Assembly (NCBI RefSeq): GCF_900609055.1
Contig: NZ_UXAW01000086.1
Coordinates: forward strand, 1-64,000
Origin: Pseudogemmobacter humi
GTDB lineage: Bacteria; Pseudomonadota; Alphaproteobacteria; Rhodobacterales; Rhodobacteraceae
DNA: 64,000 nucleotides
Direction: 5' to 3'
A model generated the notes under the pieces. The model did no database searches. It had not been told where the DNA came from and saw only the letters and a program-made list of their open reading frames with translations. The translations under genes and the position numbers were made by a program. Every line of letters begins with the position of its first letter. Position 1 is the stretch's first letter. This document shows, piece after piece, positions 27,352 through 38,429 of the stretch.

Positions 27352-28158
27352 ATGGCCATTCACGGAACCGCCGTCGTCCATCCCACCGCCGTGATCGACG
27401 ACGGGGCCGAGATCGGGCCGGATTGCCATATCGGCCCGTTCTGCGTGGTCGGAAGCGAGGTCACGCTCCGCCGCGGCGTCACGCTGAAATCCCATGCGGT
27501 GGTGACCGGCTGGACCGAACTGGGCGAGGAAACCACGATCTGGCCCTTCGCCTGCGTGGGCGAGGTGCCGCAGGATCTGAAGTTCAAGGGCGAGCGCACG
27601 CGGCTGATCGTGGGCGCGCGCTGCCGCATCCGCGAGGGCGCTACGCTGAACACCGGCACCGAGGGCGGCGGCGGCATCACCCGTGTCGGCGACGACTGCC
27701 TGTTGATGACCGGCGTCCATATCGGCCATGACGCGAGTGTGGGCGACCGCGTGGTCATGGCCAACCAGGTCGCCATCGCCGGGCATTGCCATATCGGCGA
27801 CGATGTGGTGATCGGCGGGCTCTCCGGCATCCATCAGTTCGTCCGCATCGGCCGGGGCGCGATCATCGGCGCGGTCACCATGGTGACGAACGACGTGATT
27901 CCCTATGGCCTCGTCCAGGCGCCGCGGGGCGAGCTCGACGGGCTGAACCTCGTCGGGCTCAAGCGCCGCGGCGTCAGCCGGGCCGAGATCACCCAGCTTC
28001 GCGCCGCCTATCAGATGCTGGCGCAGGGCGAGGGCAATTTCCACGACCGCGCCGGGCGGCTGGCCGATGATTTCGACAGCGCCCATGTGCGCGAGATCGC
28101 CGATTTCATCCGCGCCGCCAGCGACCGCAGCTTCCTGACGCCGAAAGGCGCGAAATGA
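27352..28158 (+). CDS. lpxA: Acyl-[ACP]-UDP-N-acetylglucosamine O-acyltransferase
   Basis: LpxA does the first step of lipid A synthesis, putting a 3-hydroxyacyl chain on UDP-GlcNAc. The 268-residue product is a left-handed beta helix built from hexapeptide repeats (IGPDCHIGPFCVVGSEV, VGDRVVMANQVAIAGHCHIG). It carries the conserved block GVHIGHDASVGD with the catalytic His, and a helical C-terminal domain. It starts 2 bases after fabZ and its stop overlaps the lpxI start (ATGA). Confidence 0.97.
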   Translation: MAIHGTAVVHPTAVIDDGAEIGPDCHIGPFCVVGSEVTLRRGVTLKSHAVVTGWTELGEETTIWPFACVGEVPQDLKFKGERTRLIVGARCRIREGATLNTGTEGGGGITRVGDDCLLMTGVHIGHDASVGDRVVMANQVAIAGHCHIGDDVVIGGLSGIHQFVRIGRGAIIGAVTMVTNDVIPYGLVQAPRGELDGLNLVGLKRRGVSRAEITQLRAAYQMLAQGEGNFHDRAGRLADDFDSAHVREIADFIRAASDRSFLTPKGAK

Positions 28159-28976
28159 CGGTTGCGATCATCGCCGGGGGCGGCGCTTTGCCCGCCGCTC
28201 TGGCCGCTGCCGCGCCCGCGCGCCCCTTCATCGCCGCGCTCGACGGGTTTCCGCCCGAGGGGCTGGTGCCCGATCTGACCTTCCGCATCGAGCGGCTCTG
28301 TCCATTCTTCGCTGCTTTGCATGAGGCAGGTGTCACCCAGGTCTGTTTCGCGGGCGCCGTGCGGCGGCCCCGGCTCGACCCCGCGCTGTTTGACCCGCTC
28401 ACCGCCGGGATCGTGCCGCGGCTGATGGCCTCGCTGGCGCAGGGCGACGACGCCACGCTTCGCGAGGTGATCGCTCTGTTCGAGGAAGACGGCTTCCGGG
28501 TGATCGGCGCCGACGAGATCGCGCCCGTTCTGGTGCCGGGCGAGGGCGTCCATGCCGGGGCGCTGACCGAACGCGACCAGCAGGATGCCGCCCGTGCCGC
28601 GCTGATCGTGAATGCGCTCGGCCGGGTCGATGTCGGCCAGGGCTGCGTGGTGCAGCAGGGCCTCTGCCTCGCGGCCGAGACGCTCTCGGGCACCGATGCG
28701 ATGCTGGCTCAGGTCGCGGCGCTGCCCGCGGGGTTGCGCCCCGATCCGGGGCGGGGACGGGGGCTTCTCTACAAGGCGCCGAAACCCTTGCAGGATCGCC
28801 GGATTGACCTGCCCGCGCTCGGCCCCGACACGGTGGCGCGCGCGGCGGCGGCGGGCCTTGGCGGCATCGCCTGGCAGGCGGGGGGCGTGATCTGCCTTGA
28901 CCTTGCGGAAATGCGGCGCCTCGCGCAGGAGGCCGGGCTGTTCCTCTGGGCGCGCGCTGTCCCGGAGGGGGCGTGA
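28155..28976 (+). CDS. lpxI: UDP-2,3-diacylglucosamine diphosphatase LpxI
   Basis: LpxI hydrolyses UDP-2,3-diacylglucosamine to lipid X; alphaproteobacteria use it in place of LpxH. The 273-residue DUF1009-type product begins VAIIAGGGALPAALA and has VCFAGAVRRPRLDP, EDGFRVIGADEIAP, the conserved GRVDVGQGCVVQQG and near the end LYKAPKPLQDRRIDLP. Position between lpxA and lpxB with 4-base overlaps on both sides fits the role. Confidence 0.94.
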   Translation: MTVAIIAGGGALPAALAAAAPARPFIAALDGFPPEGLVPDLTFRIERLCPFFAALHEAGVTQVCFAGAVRRPRLDPALFDPLTAGIVPRLMASLAQGDDATLREVIALFEEDGFRVIGADEIAPVLVPGEGVHAGALTERDQQDAARAALIVNALGRVDVGQGCVVQQGLCLAAETLSGTDAMLAQVAALPAGLRPDPGRGRGLLYKAPKPLQDRRIDLPALGPDTVARAAAAGLGGIAWQAGGVICLDLAEMRRLAQEAGLFLWARAVPEGA

Positions 28977-30139
28977 AATTCTTCCTGATCGCCGGCGAGC
29001 CCTCGGGCGACCGGCTCGGCGCCAGTCTGATGGCGGGGCTGAAGGCGCTGGTCCCCGGCGCGGGTTTCGAGGGCATCGGCGGCCCGGCGATGCAGGCCGA
29101 GGGGCTTGGCAGCCTGTTTCCGATGGAGGAACTCTCGGTGATGGGCATCGCCGAAGTGCTGCCGAAATATTTCCCCCTCAAACGCCGGATCCGCGAGGCC
29201 GCGGCCGCCGCGCAGGCCGCTCAGCCCGCCGCGCTGATCACCATCGACAGCCCGGATTTCTGCCTGCGGGTGGCGCGGCTGGTCCGCGCGGCCGCACCTG
29301 AGATCCCCACCGTGCACTATGTCGCGCCCTCGGTCTGGGCCTGGCGCCCGGGCCGTGCGGCGAAGATGGCGAAGGCGATCGACCACGTTCTGGCGCTGCT
29401 GCCGTTCGAGCCGCCCTATATGCAGGCGGCCGGGATGAGCTGCGATTTCACCGGCCATCCGGTGGTTTCCGAGCCGGTGGCGGCGCCCGCCGAGGCCGCC
29501 GCCTTCCGCGAGGCCCATGGCATAGCGCCGGAGGTGCCGCTGCTCGCCGTGCTGCCAGGCTCGCGCCGGGGCGAGATCGCGCGCCTGCTGCCGGTGTTCG
29601 GCGAAACGGTGGAACGGCTGGCGGGTGCGCTGCCGGCTCTGCGCCTGATCCTGCCCACACCGCAGCATCTCGCCGGGACCGTGCGCGAGGCGACCTCTGC
29701 CTGGGCGATACTGCCGGTGATCCTGACCGCCCCCGACCTCGCGACCCGGACCGCCGCTTTCGCCGCCGCCGATGCGGCGCTGGCGGCCTCGGGCACGGTG
29801 AGCCTGGAGCTTGCGGCGCAGTCCTGCCCGATGGTGATCGCCTATGACATGGCGCCTTTGTCGATGTGGCTGATGCGGCGCATGGCACTGATCGACACGG
29901 TGACGCTGGTCAATCTGGTCTCAGATACCCGAACGGTGCCGGAATTCATCGGCCAGGCCTGCCGGGCGGAAAACATCGCCCCTGCGCTGCTGAATCTGCT
30001 CAGAAATGGCTCCGGTCCGCAGCATGACGCCATGCGCCTGACCATGGAACGCCTGGGGCGCGGCGGCGAGCCCCCGGGCCTGCGCGCCGCGCGCTCGGTT
30101 CTCGCGTTCCTTGGATCCCTGGCGTCGCAGTCGCGCTGA
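28973..30139 (+). CDS. lpxB: Lipid-A-disaccharide synthase
   Basis: LpxB joins lipid X and UDP-diacylglucosamine into the lipid A disaccharide at the inner membrane. The 388-residue GT19 product begins KFFLIAGEPSGDRLG and has FEGIGGPAMQAEGL, MEELSVMGIAEVLP, IDSPDFCLRVARL, YVAPSVWAWRPGRA and LPGSRRGEIARLLP. The GTG start overlaps the lpxI stop (GTGA). The gene ends the lipid A run; repeat R2 follows. Confidence 0.96.
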   Translation: MKFFLIAGEPSGDRLGASLMAGLKALVPGAGFEGIGGPAMQAEGLGSLFPMEELSVMGIAEVLPKYFPLKRRIREAAAAAQAAQPAALITIDSPDFCLRVARLVRAAAPEIPTVHYVAPSVWAWRPGRAAKMAKAIDHVLALLPFEPPYMQAAGMSCDFTGHPVVSEPVAAPAEAAAFREAHGIAPEVPLLAVLPGSRRGEIARLLPVFGETVERLAGALPALRLILPTPQHLAGTVREATSAWAILPVILTAPDLATRTAAFAAADAALAASGTVSLELAAQSCPMVIAYDMAPLSMWLMRRMALIDTVTLVNLVSDTRTVPEFIGQACRAENIAPALLNLLRNGSGPQHDAMRLTMERLGRGGEPPGLRAARSVLAFLGSLASQSR

Positions 30140-30155
30140 CGCGCGAGCCTCCGGC

Positions 30156-30256
30156 GGGGATATTTAAGGACAGAAAATGATCAAGTGCCTGTGCATTTTC
30201 TGTCTCTAAATATCCCGGGGGTGAGCCGCCGAAGGCGGCGAGGGGGCTGGCCCCCT
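30156..30256. repeat. Dispersed GGATATTT palindrome (copy R2)
   Basis: The left arm GGGATATTTAAGGACAGAAA and the right arm (reverse complement GGGATATTTAGAGACAGAAA) make the best-matched stem of the family, core 30156-30215. Downstream come a GCCGCC/GGCGGC hairpin and a GGGGG-CTGG-CCCCC stem reaching 30256. It separates the convergent lpxB and mnmA genes. Confidence 0.8.
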
Positions 30257-30261
30257 CCTTC

Positions 30262-31401
30262 TCAACGCCCGCGCCAGATCCAGCCGCCGCCGAAGATGCG
30301 GCTGCCCTCGTTCGCGTAGAACACGCAGGCCTGGCCGGGGCTGATCCCGTCTTCGGGCTCGATCAGTTCCACCTCGGCCTCGGTCGCCGACAGCGGGCGC
30401 AGGATCGCCGGGCGCGGCGCGCGGGTCGAGCGCACCTTGGCCATCAAATGCCATTCCTTCTGGCTCTCGAACGGCGTATCGCCGAGCCAGTTGATCTCGC
30501 GCACCGGGATCACCCGCGTGGACAGCGCCTCTTTCGGCCCCACCACCACCCGGCGGCTGTCGGCGTCCAGCCTCACCACATAGAGCGGCTCAGCCATGCC
30601 GCCGATCCCGAGCCCCTTGCGCTGACCGATCGTGTAATGGATCACGCCGCGATGTGTGCCGAGAACGCGGCCCGTTATGTCCACGATCTCGCCCGGCTCG
30701 GCCGCGCCGGGTCGCAGCTTTTCGATCACGCTGGCATAATTCCCGTTCGGCACGAAACAGATGTCCTGGCTGTCTGGCTTGTCGGCGACGGCCAGGCCGT
30801 AGCGCGCCGCCAGCGCCCGGGTCTCGGCCTTCGAAGCCAGATGGCCGAGCGGGAAGCGCAGATAATCAAGCTGCTCCTGGGTGGTCGAAAACAGGAAATA
30901 CGACTGATCGCGCGCAGAATCGGCCGCCGAATGCAGTTCCGCCCCGAGGGCGCCCGGTTTGCGCTGGATATAGTGGCCGGTGGCCATGCAATCGGCGTCG
31001 AGATCCTTCGCGGTGGCCAGCAGGTCTTTGAACTTCACCCGCTCGTTGCAGCGGATGCAGGGGACCGGCGTCGCGCCCGCCAGATAGGCGTCGGCGAATT
31101 CCTCGATCACCGCCTCGCGGAAGGTGTTCTCGTAATCCAGCACGTAATGCGGGAAGCCCATCGCATCGGCCACCCGCCGCGCGTCATGGATGTCGCGGCC
31201 CGCGCAGCAGGCGCCCTTTTTCGCCAGCGCCGCGCCGTGATCGTAAAGCTGAAGCGTCACGCCCACCACGTCGTAGCCCTCGTCCTTCAGGACGGCGGCC
31301 ACCACCGAACTGTCGACGCCGCCGGACATGGCGACGACCACCCGCGTCTCAGCGGGCGGTTTCGGCAGGCCGAGGGAATTGAGGGGCAGGTCGCGGGGCA
31401 T
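30262..31401 (-). CDS. mnmA: tRNA-specific 2-thiouridylase
   Basis: MnmA puts sulfur on U34 of tRNA-Lys, Glu and Gln. The 379-residue product has the PP-loop [16 protein letters not shown], the catalytic Cys region [32 protein letters not shown] and the second Cys in [13 protein letters not shown], then [14 protein letters not shown]. The start at 31401 is chosen because it opens the usual short leader ([20 protein letters not shown]). It is divergent from sciP and convergent with lpxB. Confidence 0.96.
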   Translation of the reverse strand: MPRDLPLNSLGLPKPPAETRVVVAMSGGVDSSVVAAVLKDEGYDVVGVTLQLYDHGAALAKKGACCAGRDIHDARRVADAMGFPHYVLDYENTFREAVIEEFADAYLAGATPVPCIRCNERVKFKDLLATAKDLDADCMATGHYIQRKPGALGAELHSAADSARDQSYFLFSTTQEQLDYLRFPLGHLASKAETRALAARYGLAVADKPDSQDICFVPNGNYASVIEKLRPGAAEPGEIVDITGRVLGTHRGVIHYTIGQRKGLGIGGMAEPLYVVRLDADSRRVVVGPKEALSTRVIPVREINWLGDTPFESQKEWHLMAKVRSTRAPRPAILRPLSATEAEVELIEPEDGISPGQACVFYANEGSRIFGGGWIWRGR

Positions 31402-31525
31402 GGGTCTCACTGGGATTGGCCCGGAATATAGGAAAATCCTTCCTACTCTCAAGGCCCGGGTTCAGCAATGCTTAAGCGTGATCCGGCAGAGTCGGCGGCG
31501 GAAGTCAGTGAAGCGGGGATCTGCG

Positions 31526-31804
31526 ATGTTTCTCAAACGTGTCGAAGGGCCACGACAGGTCACTTTGCCTGACGGCTCGGTGCTGAGCCGGGCCGATCTG
31601 CCCTCGTCGCAGACGCGACGCTGGGTTGCCAGCCGCAAGGCGGTGGTGGTGCGTGCGGTGCAGCACGGGCTGATCACCGAGGAGGAGGCGCGCGAACGCT
31701 ATGCGCTGTCCGAGGAAGAGTTCGGCCTCTGGCGCAGCGCGGTGGAGACCCATGGCGAAAAGGCCCTGAAGGTCACGGCAATACAAAAATACAGACAACT
31801 TTAG
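31526..31804 (+). CDS. sciP: CtrA inhibitor SciP (DUF1153)
   Basis: SciP is a small DNA-binding protein that blocks activation of CtrA-dependent promoters in alphaproteobacteria. The 92-residue product has the DUF1153 helix-turn-helix: GPRQVTLPDGSVLSRADLP, TRRWVASRKAVVVRAVQHGL, TEEEARERYALSEEEF and WRSAVETHGEKALKVT. The ATG at 31526 gives the usual start MFLKRVEGPR. It lies 107 bases upstream of ctrA on the same strand. Confidence 0.92.
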   Translation: MFLKRVEGPRQVTLPDGSVLSRADLPSSQTRRWVASRKAVVVRAVQHGLITEEEARERYALSEEEFGLWRSAVETHGEKALKVTAIQKYRQL

Positions 31805-31842
31805 ATTGTATTGCGGCGGCGCTCTGCCAAAGTAACTCCGCA

Positions 31843-31870
31843 TTAACCAGTGCCTGCCAGGGTCGTTAAC
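31843..31870. promoter_or_regulatory. CtrA-like half-sites upstream of ctrA
   Basis: TTAACCA (31843-31849) and GTTAAC (31865-31870) lie in the sciP-ctrA spacer. They match the CtrA half-site TTAAC(C) but are 23 bases apart start to start, not the 11 of a full TTAA-N7-TTAA site, so autoregulation is only a suggestion. Confidence 0.3.
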
Positions 31871-31911
31871 GAAGATGACCTGCCGTCAGGCGCCCGAGCG
31901 GAGATTTGAGA

Positions 31912-32625
31912 ATGCGCATATTGCTTGTCGAAGACGATCCAGCCACGTCGCGCAGCATCGAACTGATGCTGACCCATGCCAATCTGAACGTCTATTGCAC
32001 CGATATGGGTGAGGACGGGATCGATCTCGCAAAACTTTACGATTACGACCTTATTTTGCTGGATCTGAACCTGCCGGACATGAGCGGGCATGAGGTTCTG
32101 CGCCAGATCCGTCTCGCCAGGGTGGAAACGCCGATCCTGATCCTGTCGGGCTCGGACGATACCGAAAACAAGCTGCGCGGCTTTGGCTTCGGCGCCGACG
32201 ATTATCTGACCAAGCCGTTCCACCGTGAGGAATTGGTGGCGCGGATCCATGCGATCATCCGCCGCTCCAAGGGTCACAGCCAGTCGATGATCCGCACCGG
32301 CGCGATCACGGTCAACCTGGACGCGAAAACCGTCGAGACCGAGGGCCGGCCGATCCATCTGACCGGCAAGGAATACCAGATGCTCGAACTGCTCTCGCTC
32401 AGGAAGGGCACCACGCTGACCAAGGAGATGTTCCTCAATCACCTTTACGGCGGCATGGATGAGCCCGAGCTCAAGATCATCGACGTTTTCATCTGCAAAT
32501 TGCGCAAGAAACTGGCCGAGGCCACCGGCGGCGACAATTACATCGAGACGGTCTGGGGCCGCGGCTATGTGCTGCGCGATCCGGTGGGCGGCAAGGCCGC
32601 TGGCCAGATGGCGGCCAGCGCCTGA
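31912..32625 (+). CDS. ctrA: Cell-cycle/motility response regulator CtrA
   Basis: CtrA is an OmpR-type response regulator fed by the CckA-ChpT relay; in this family it governs motility and gene-transfer-agent genes rather than viability. The 237-residue product has a receiver domain (MRILLVEDD, phosphoacceptor Asp51 in [13 protein letters not shown], Lys in [13 protein letters not shown]) and a winged-helix DNA-binding domain ([12 protein letters not shown], then [12 protein letters not shown] and [10 protein letters not shown]). The ATG at 31912 is preferred to an in-frame TTG two codons earlier. It sits directly behind its antagonist sciP. Confidence 0.97.
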   Translation: MRILLVEDDPATSRSIELMLTHANLNVYCTDMGEDGIDLAKLYDYDLILLDLNLPDMSGHEVLRQIRLARVETPILILSGSDDTENKLRGFGFGADDYLTKPFHREELVARIHAIIRRSKGHSQSMIRTGAITVNLDAKTVETEGRPIHLTGKEYQMLELLSLRKGTTLTKEMFLNHLYGGMDEPELKIIDVFICKLRKKLAEATGGDNYIETVWGRGYVLRDPVGGKAAGQMAASA

Positions 32626-32755
32626 TCTGTTGCCTGATCGCGGGTGGCTGGCGCGAAAGCCGCGAATCGGTCCGGTTGCGGATGAAAATGTTGCGTTTCC
32701 GGGGCGGTCTTACAGGGCGTTTCTGCCGCTTTACCTCGCCTGTCGCCCCGCCTAG

Positions 32756-35041
<2,286 letters not shown>

Positions 35042-37132
35042 ATGAGCCGGCCCGAGATCCTCTTTCCGCTCTTCGCGGGGCTGGAGACGCTGGATGGCGT
35101 CGGCGCGAAAACCGCGAAGGCCTTCGAGGGGCTGGAGGTCACGCGCCCGAAGGATCTGCTCTGGCTGCTGCCTTACTCGGGGGTGGACCGCGGCCTGCGC
35201 GCGGGCATCCGCGACTATGTGCTGCCGGCGGTGGCGACGCTGAATCTGGAGATCGGCGCCCATGTGCCGCCCCGGCGCAAGGGTGGGCCGCTGGTGGTCC
35301 ATACGAATGACGACAATGGCGACGCCCTGGATCTGGTGTTCTTCCACGCCCGCGGCGACTATATCGCGCGGATGCTACCGACGGGCGAGCGGCGCATCGT
35401 CTCAGGGAAAGCCGAGGCGGGGGATTATGCGGTCAGGATCGTGCATCCCGATTACATGCTGCGCCCCGAGGAGGCCGCAACCCTGCCGGAATGGGAACCG
35501 GTCTATCCGCTGACCGCCGGGATCAGCCAGAAACTGGTGCAGAAGGCGGTGGCGTCCGTGCTGCCGCGGGTGCCGGAACTGCCGGAATGGATCGACGGGC
35601 CGCTGAAGGCGCGCGAGGGCTGGCCCGACTGGCATCAGGCTCTGCACCTCGTCCGCAATCCGAAAAGCGCCACCGACCTGGCGCCCTCGGCCCCCGGGCG
35701 GGCGCGGCTGGCCTATGACGAGCTGTTCGCGCATCAGCTGACGCTCTCGCTCGCGCGCCAGGTGATGCGGCGCGGCAAGGGGATGCAGAGCCAGGGCGAC
35801 GGGCGGCTGCGCGAGCGGCTGCTGGCGGCGCTGCCCTATGCGCCCACCGGCGCGCAGACCCGCGCGCTGCATGAGATTGCCGGAGATATGGCCGGGCCGC
35901 TGCGGATGAACCGGCTGCTTCAGGGCGATGTCGGCGCCGGCAAGACGCTGGTCGCGCTGATGGCGCTGGCGATCGCGGTCGAGGCGGGCGGGCAGGGTGT
36001 GTTGATGGCGCCCACGGAAATCCTCGCCCGCCAGCATCTGGAGGGGCTGGCGCCGCTGGCCCTAAGCGCCGGGATCCGGCTGGAGATCCTGACCGGCCGC
36101 GACCGCGGGGCGGAGCGTGTGGCGAAGCTGAAGGCGCTGGCGGCGGGGGAAATCGACGTGCTCCTTGGCACCCATGCGGTGTTCCAGAAAGATGTGGAAT
36201 TCCGCGACCTGCGCCTTGCGGTGATCGACGAGCAGCACCGTTTCGGCGTGGCGCAACGGATGGAGCTCGGCGCCAAGGGCCAGGCGGCGGATGTGCTGGT
36301 GATGACCGCGACGCCGATCCCGCGCAGCCTGGCTTTGGCCTCTTACGGCGATATGGATGTCTCGGTGCTGGACGAGAAGCCGCCGGGCAGGAAGCCGATC
36401 CGCACCGCGATGGTCTCGACCGCGCGGATCGACGAGGTGGTGGCCCACCTGGCTGAGGCCATCGCCGGGGGGCGTCAGGCCTATTGGGTCTGCCCGCTGG
36501 TCGAGGAAAGCGAGCTGGTCGATCTGACCTCGGCGGTCGAGCGGTTCGGCCAGTTGCGTGCCGCTCTGGGTGAGGGGCGCGTCGGCCTCGTCCACGGACA
36601 GATGCCGCCCGCCGAGAAGGACGCGGCCATGGCGCGGTTCGTTTCGGGCGAGACCAGCGTGCTTGTCGCGACCACGGTGATCGAGGTCGGCGTCAACGTG
36701 CCCAACGCCTCGATCATGGTGATCGAGCGGGCCGAGAATTACGGCCTCGCGCAGTTGCACCAGTTGCGCGGGCGGGTGGGGCGCGGCACGGCGGATTCGA
36801 CCTGCCTGCTGCTCTACCAGGCGCCGCTGACCGAGAGCGCCGAGCGGCGGCTGAAGGTGATCCGCGACACCGAGGACGGCTTCCGCATTTCCGAGGAAGA
36901 TCTCGCGATACGCGGCGCGGGCGATCTGATCGGCACCGCGCAATCGGGCCTGCCGCGGTTCCGGGTGGCCGATCTGGAGCGGCAGTCGGCGCTGATGGCG
37001 GTGGCGCAGTCCGATGCGCGGCGTCTGCTGGGGGAAGATCCGAAACTGGAAGGCCCGCGCGGACGGGCGGCGCGCAATCTCTTGTGGCTTCTGGACCAGG
37101 ACCGCGCCATCCGCCTTTTGAGCGTTGGCTGA
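35042..37132 (+). CDS. recG: ATP-dependent DNA helicase RecG
   Basis: RecG reverses stalled replication forks and handles branched DNA. The 696-residue product has an N-terminal wedge/OB region, then helicase motifs: I RLLQGDVGAGKTLVAL, Ia MAPTEILARQHLE, II VIDEQHRFGVAQR, III VMTATPIPRSLAL, V VLVATTVIEVGVNVP and VI QLHQLRGRVGRG. Its ATG follows the ligA stop with no spacer, so the two genes are probably co-translated. Confidence 0.97.
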   Translation: MSRPEILFPLFAGLETLDGVGAKTAKAFEGLEVTRPKDLLWLLPYSGVDRGLRAGIRDYVLPAVATLNLEIGAHVPPRRKGGPLVVHTNDDNGDALDLVFFHARGDYIARMLPTGERRIVSGKAEAGDYAVRIVHPDYMLRPEEAATLPEWEPVYPLTAGISQKLVQKAVASVLPRVPELPEWIDGPLKAREGWPDWHQALHLVRNPKSATDLAPSAPGRARLAYDELFAHQLTLSLARQVMRRGKGMQSQGDGRLRERLLAALPYAPTGAQTRALHEIAGDMAGPLRMNRLLQGDVGAGKTLVALMALAIAVEAGGQGVLMAPTEILARQHLEGLAPLALSAGIRLEILTGRDRGAERVAKLKALAAGEIDVLLGTHAVFQKDVEFRDLRLAVIDEQHRFGVAQRMELGAKGQAADVLVMTATPIPRSLALASYGDMDVSVLDEKPPGRKPIRTAMVSTARIDEVVAHLAEAIAGGRQAYWVCPLVEESELVDLTSAVERFGQLRAALGEGRVGLVHGQMPPAEKDAAMARFVSGETSVLVATTVIEVGVNVPNASIMVIERAENYGLAQLHQLRGRVGRGTADSTCLLLYQAPLTESAERRLKVIRDTEDGFRISEEDLAIRGAGDLIGTAQSGLPRFRVADLERQSALMAVAQSDARRLLGEDPKLEGPRGRAARNLLWLLDQDRAIRLLSVG

Positions 37133-37238
37133 TCCGTTCCTGATGTGATCCCTAATGTTCCTAAAAAGTTCTTTACACGCCGCGATTCGTGTGAGAACAA
37201 TATGGCAACAAAGACGCGATACCAGAGTGGAGGCCAGA

Positions 37239-37361
37239 ATGATCGCCCGACTGAAAGCCGCCCGTCACAGCGCAGACGCCCGCATGGCCGAGGATGTCCT
37301 GGGGGTGATGGCGCTCTTCGCTTTGCTCATCGCTGGTCTGGCTTTGCCCGGTATGGTCTGA
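37239..37361 (+). CDS. Putative 40-residue membrane peptide
   Basis: No characterised family is recognised. The product starts MIARLKAARHSADARMAEDV, a basic amphipathic stretch, followed by one hydrophobic segment (LGVMALFALLIAGLALPGMV). GGAGG lies 6 bases before the ATG and a Rho-independent terminator begins about 120 bases after the stop, so it looks like a short independent gene. A longer in-frame start at 37155 has no ribosome site. The spacer before it is AT-rich for this genome, which fits a promoter region. The design resembles the 46-residue ORF at 23.3 kb (basic start, C-terminal span) though the sequences differ. Confidence 0.6.
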   Translation: MIARLKAARHSADARMAEDVLGVMALFALLIAGLALPGMV

Positions 37362-37482
37362 GCCCGTTTCGACAGTTTCTGCCTGCGGTCTGTTCCCCAG
37401 GCGTGCCCTGCCTTCTGTCCCGATGGCCCCCGATCTGCCAGCCTGATCCGCAGATCGCCCGCACGCCCAGACACGCGCTCCT

Positions 37483-37519
37483 CCGCCGCCGTCGCAACCC
37501 GACGCGCGGCGGTTTTTTT
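37483..37519 (+). terminator. Rho-independent terminator after the 40-residue ORF
   Basis: CCGCCG (37483-37488) pairs with CGGCGG (37507-37512), with an inner CGTCG/CGACG stem, followed by seven T (37513-37519). It overlaps the last bases of the convergent scaffold gene. Confidence 0.8.
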
Positions 37520-37961
37520 ATCGCGCCGCCTCTGCGGCCGCCGCCGCCTCGCAGGCGGCGTCCAGCGCCAGCAGGATCGAGGCATGGCGATTGCGGTAAT
37601 CGCGGGCCGGGATCAGCACCTCATAGCCGTCGAACGGCGCATCGGGGGCGGGGCCCTGCTGTTTCAGCATCGCCGTCAGCTGGTCGCGGGCACGCTCCAG
37701 TTCCGCCCGGCTGCGCCCGATCACCACCTTGCCGAGGATCGCCGCCGAGGCCTGGCCGAGCGCGCAGGCCCGCACGTCCTGGGCGAATTCCGCGACCCGG
37801 CCGTCGTGCAGCACCACATCGGCGGTGATCGCCGAGCCGCAGAGCGCCGAGCGCTTCTTCGCGCTGCCCTGGGGGGCCGGCAGCCGCCCGGTCAGCGGAA
37901 TCCCCGCCGCCAGTTCCAGGATGCGCCCCGAGTAAAGCGAGATCAGATCGCTGTCGCTCAT
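37518..37961 (-). CDS. IscU/NifU-like iron-sulfur cluster scaffold protein
   Basis: The 147-residue product resembles the IscU/SufU scaffold fold on which Fe-S clusters are built: [38 protein letters not shown] and [18 protein letters not shown]. Two Cys (in ALCGSAIT and RACALGQ) are kept, but the third Cys of true IscU is not visible near the C-terminus, so it may be a carrier or a degenerate scaffold. The C-terminus is Ala-rich. It is divergent from hisI with 60 bases between starts. Confidence 0.82.
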   Translation of the reverse strand: MSDSDLISLYSGRILELAAGIPLTGRLPAPQGSAKKRSALCGSAITADVVLHDGRVAEFAQDVRACALGQASAAILGKVVIGRSRAELERARDQLTAMLKQQGPAPDAPFDGYEVLIPARDYRNRHASILLALDAACEAAAAAEAAR

Positions 37962-38021
37962 GCCTTGCCCTCCGCTTACGGCTATGTAATCCCGCGTGAC
38001 GGTCGCGCCAAGGAGAAGCCG

Positions 38022-38381
38022 ATGCCGTTTGACCCCGCAAGCCTGAAATACGACGCGAACGGATTGTTGCCCTGCATCGCCCAGGACCACCGCACGGGCG
38101 AGGTGCTGATGCTGGCCTGGATGAACGCGGATGCGGTGGCGAAGACGCTGGAGAGCGGAAGGGTGACCTATTGGTCGCGCTCGCGCCAGGCGTTCTGGAT
38201 CAAGGGCGAGAGTTCGGGCCATGTGCAGAATCTGGTGGAACTGCGGATCGACTGTGACCGCGACTGCCTGCTGGCGCTGGTCGAACAGCAGGGGCCGGCC
38301 TGTCACACCAACCGGCGTTCCTGCTTCTACACCGCTTTGCGCGAGGGCGGGGAAACCGAAATTCTGACGCCGATGGCGTAA
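38022..38381 (+). CDS. hisI: Phosphoribosyl-AMP cyclohydrolase
   Basis: HisI opens the purine ring of phosphoribosyl-AMP, the third step of histidine synthesis. The 119-residue single-domain form (no fused HisE) has [32 protein letters not shown], and the metal-binding block [20 protein letters not shown] followed by [14 protein letters not shown] precedes the ATG at 38022. The other his genes are not in the window. Confidence 0.96.
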   Translation: MPFDPASLKYDANGLLPCIAQDHRTGEVLMLAWMNADAVAKTLESGRVTYWSRSRQAFWIKGESSGHVQNLVELRIDCDRDCLLALVEQQGPACHTNRRSCFYTALREGGETEILTPMA

Positions 38382-38383
38382 GA

Positions 38384-38427
38384 CAAATTCGTTCGAACGA
38401 ATTTGCAAATTTCTTTGAAGAAATTTG
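38384..38427. repeat. Two tandem 22-base palindromes with TTCGAA/TTTGAA centres
   Basis: Unit 1 (38384-38405) has arms CAAATTCGTTC and GAACGAATTTG; unit 2 (38406-38427) has arms CAAATTTCTT and AAGAAATTTG around TG. They sit between the convergent stops of hisI and gluQ. The same design, with three units, ends the PIN gene at 63.7 kb. A role as bidirectional terminator is likely but unproven, as no clear T-tract follows. Confidence 0.85.
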
Positions 38428-38429
38428 CG

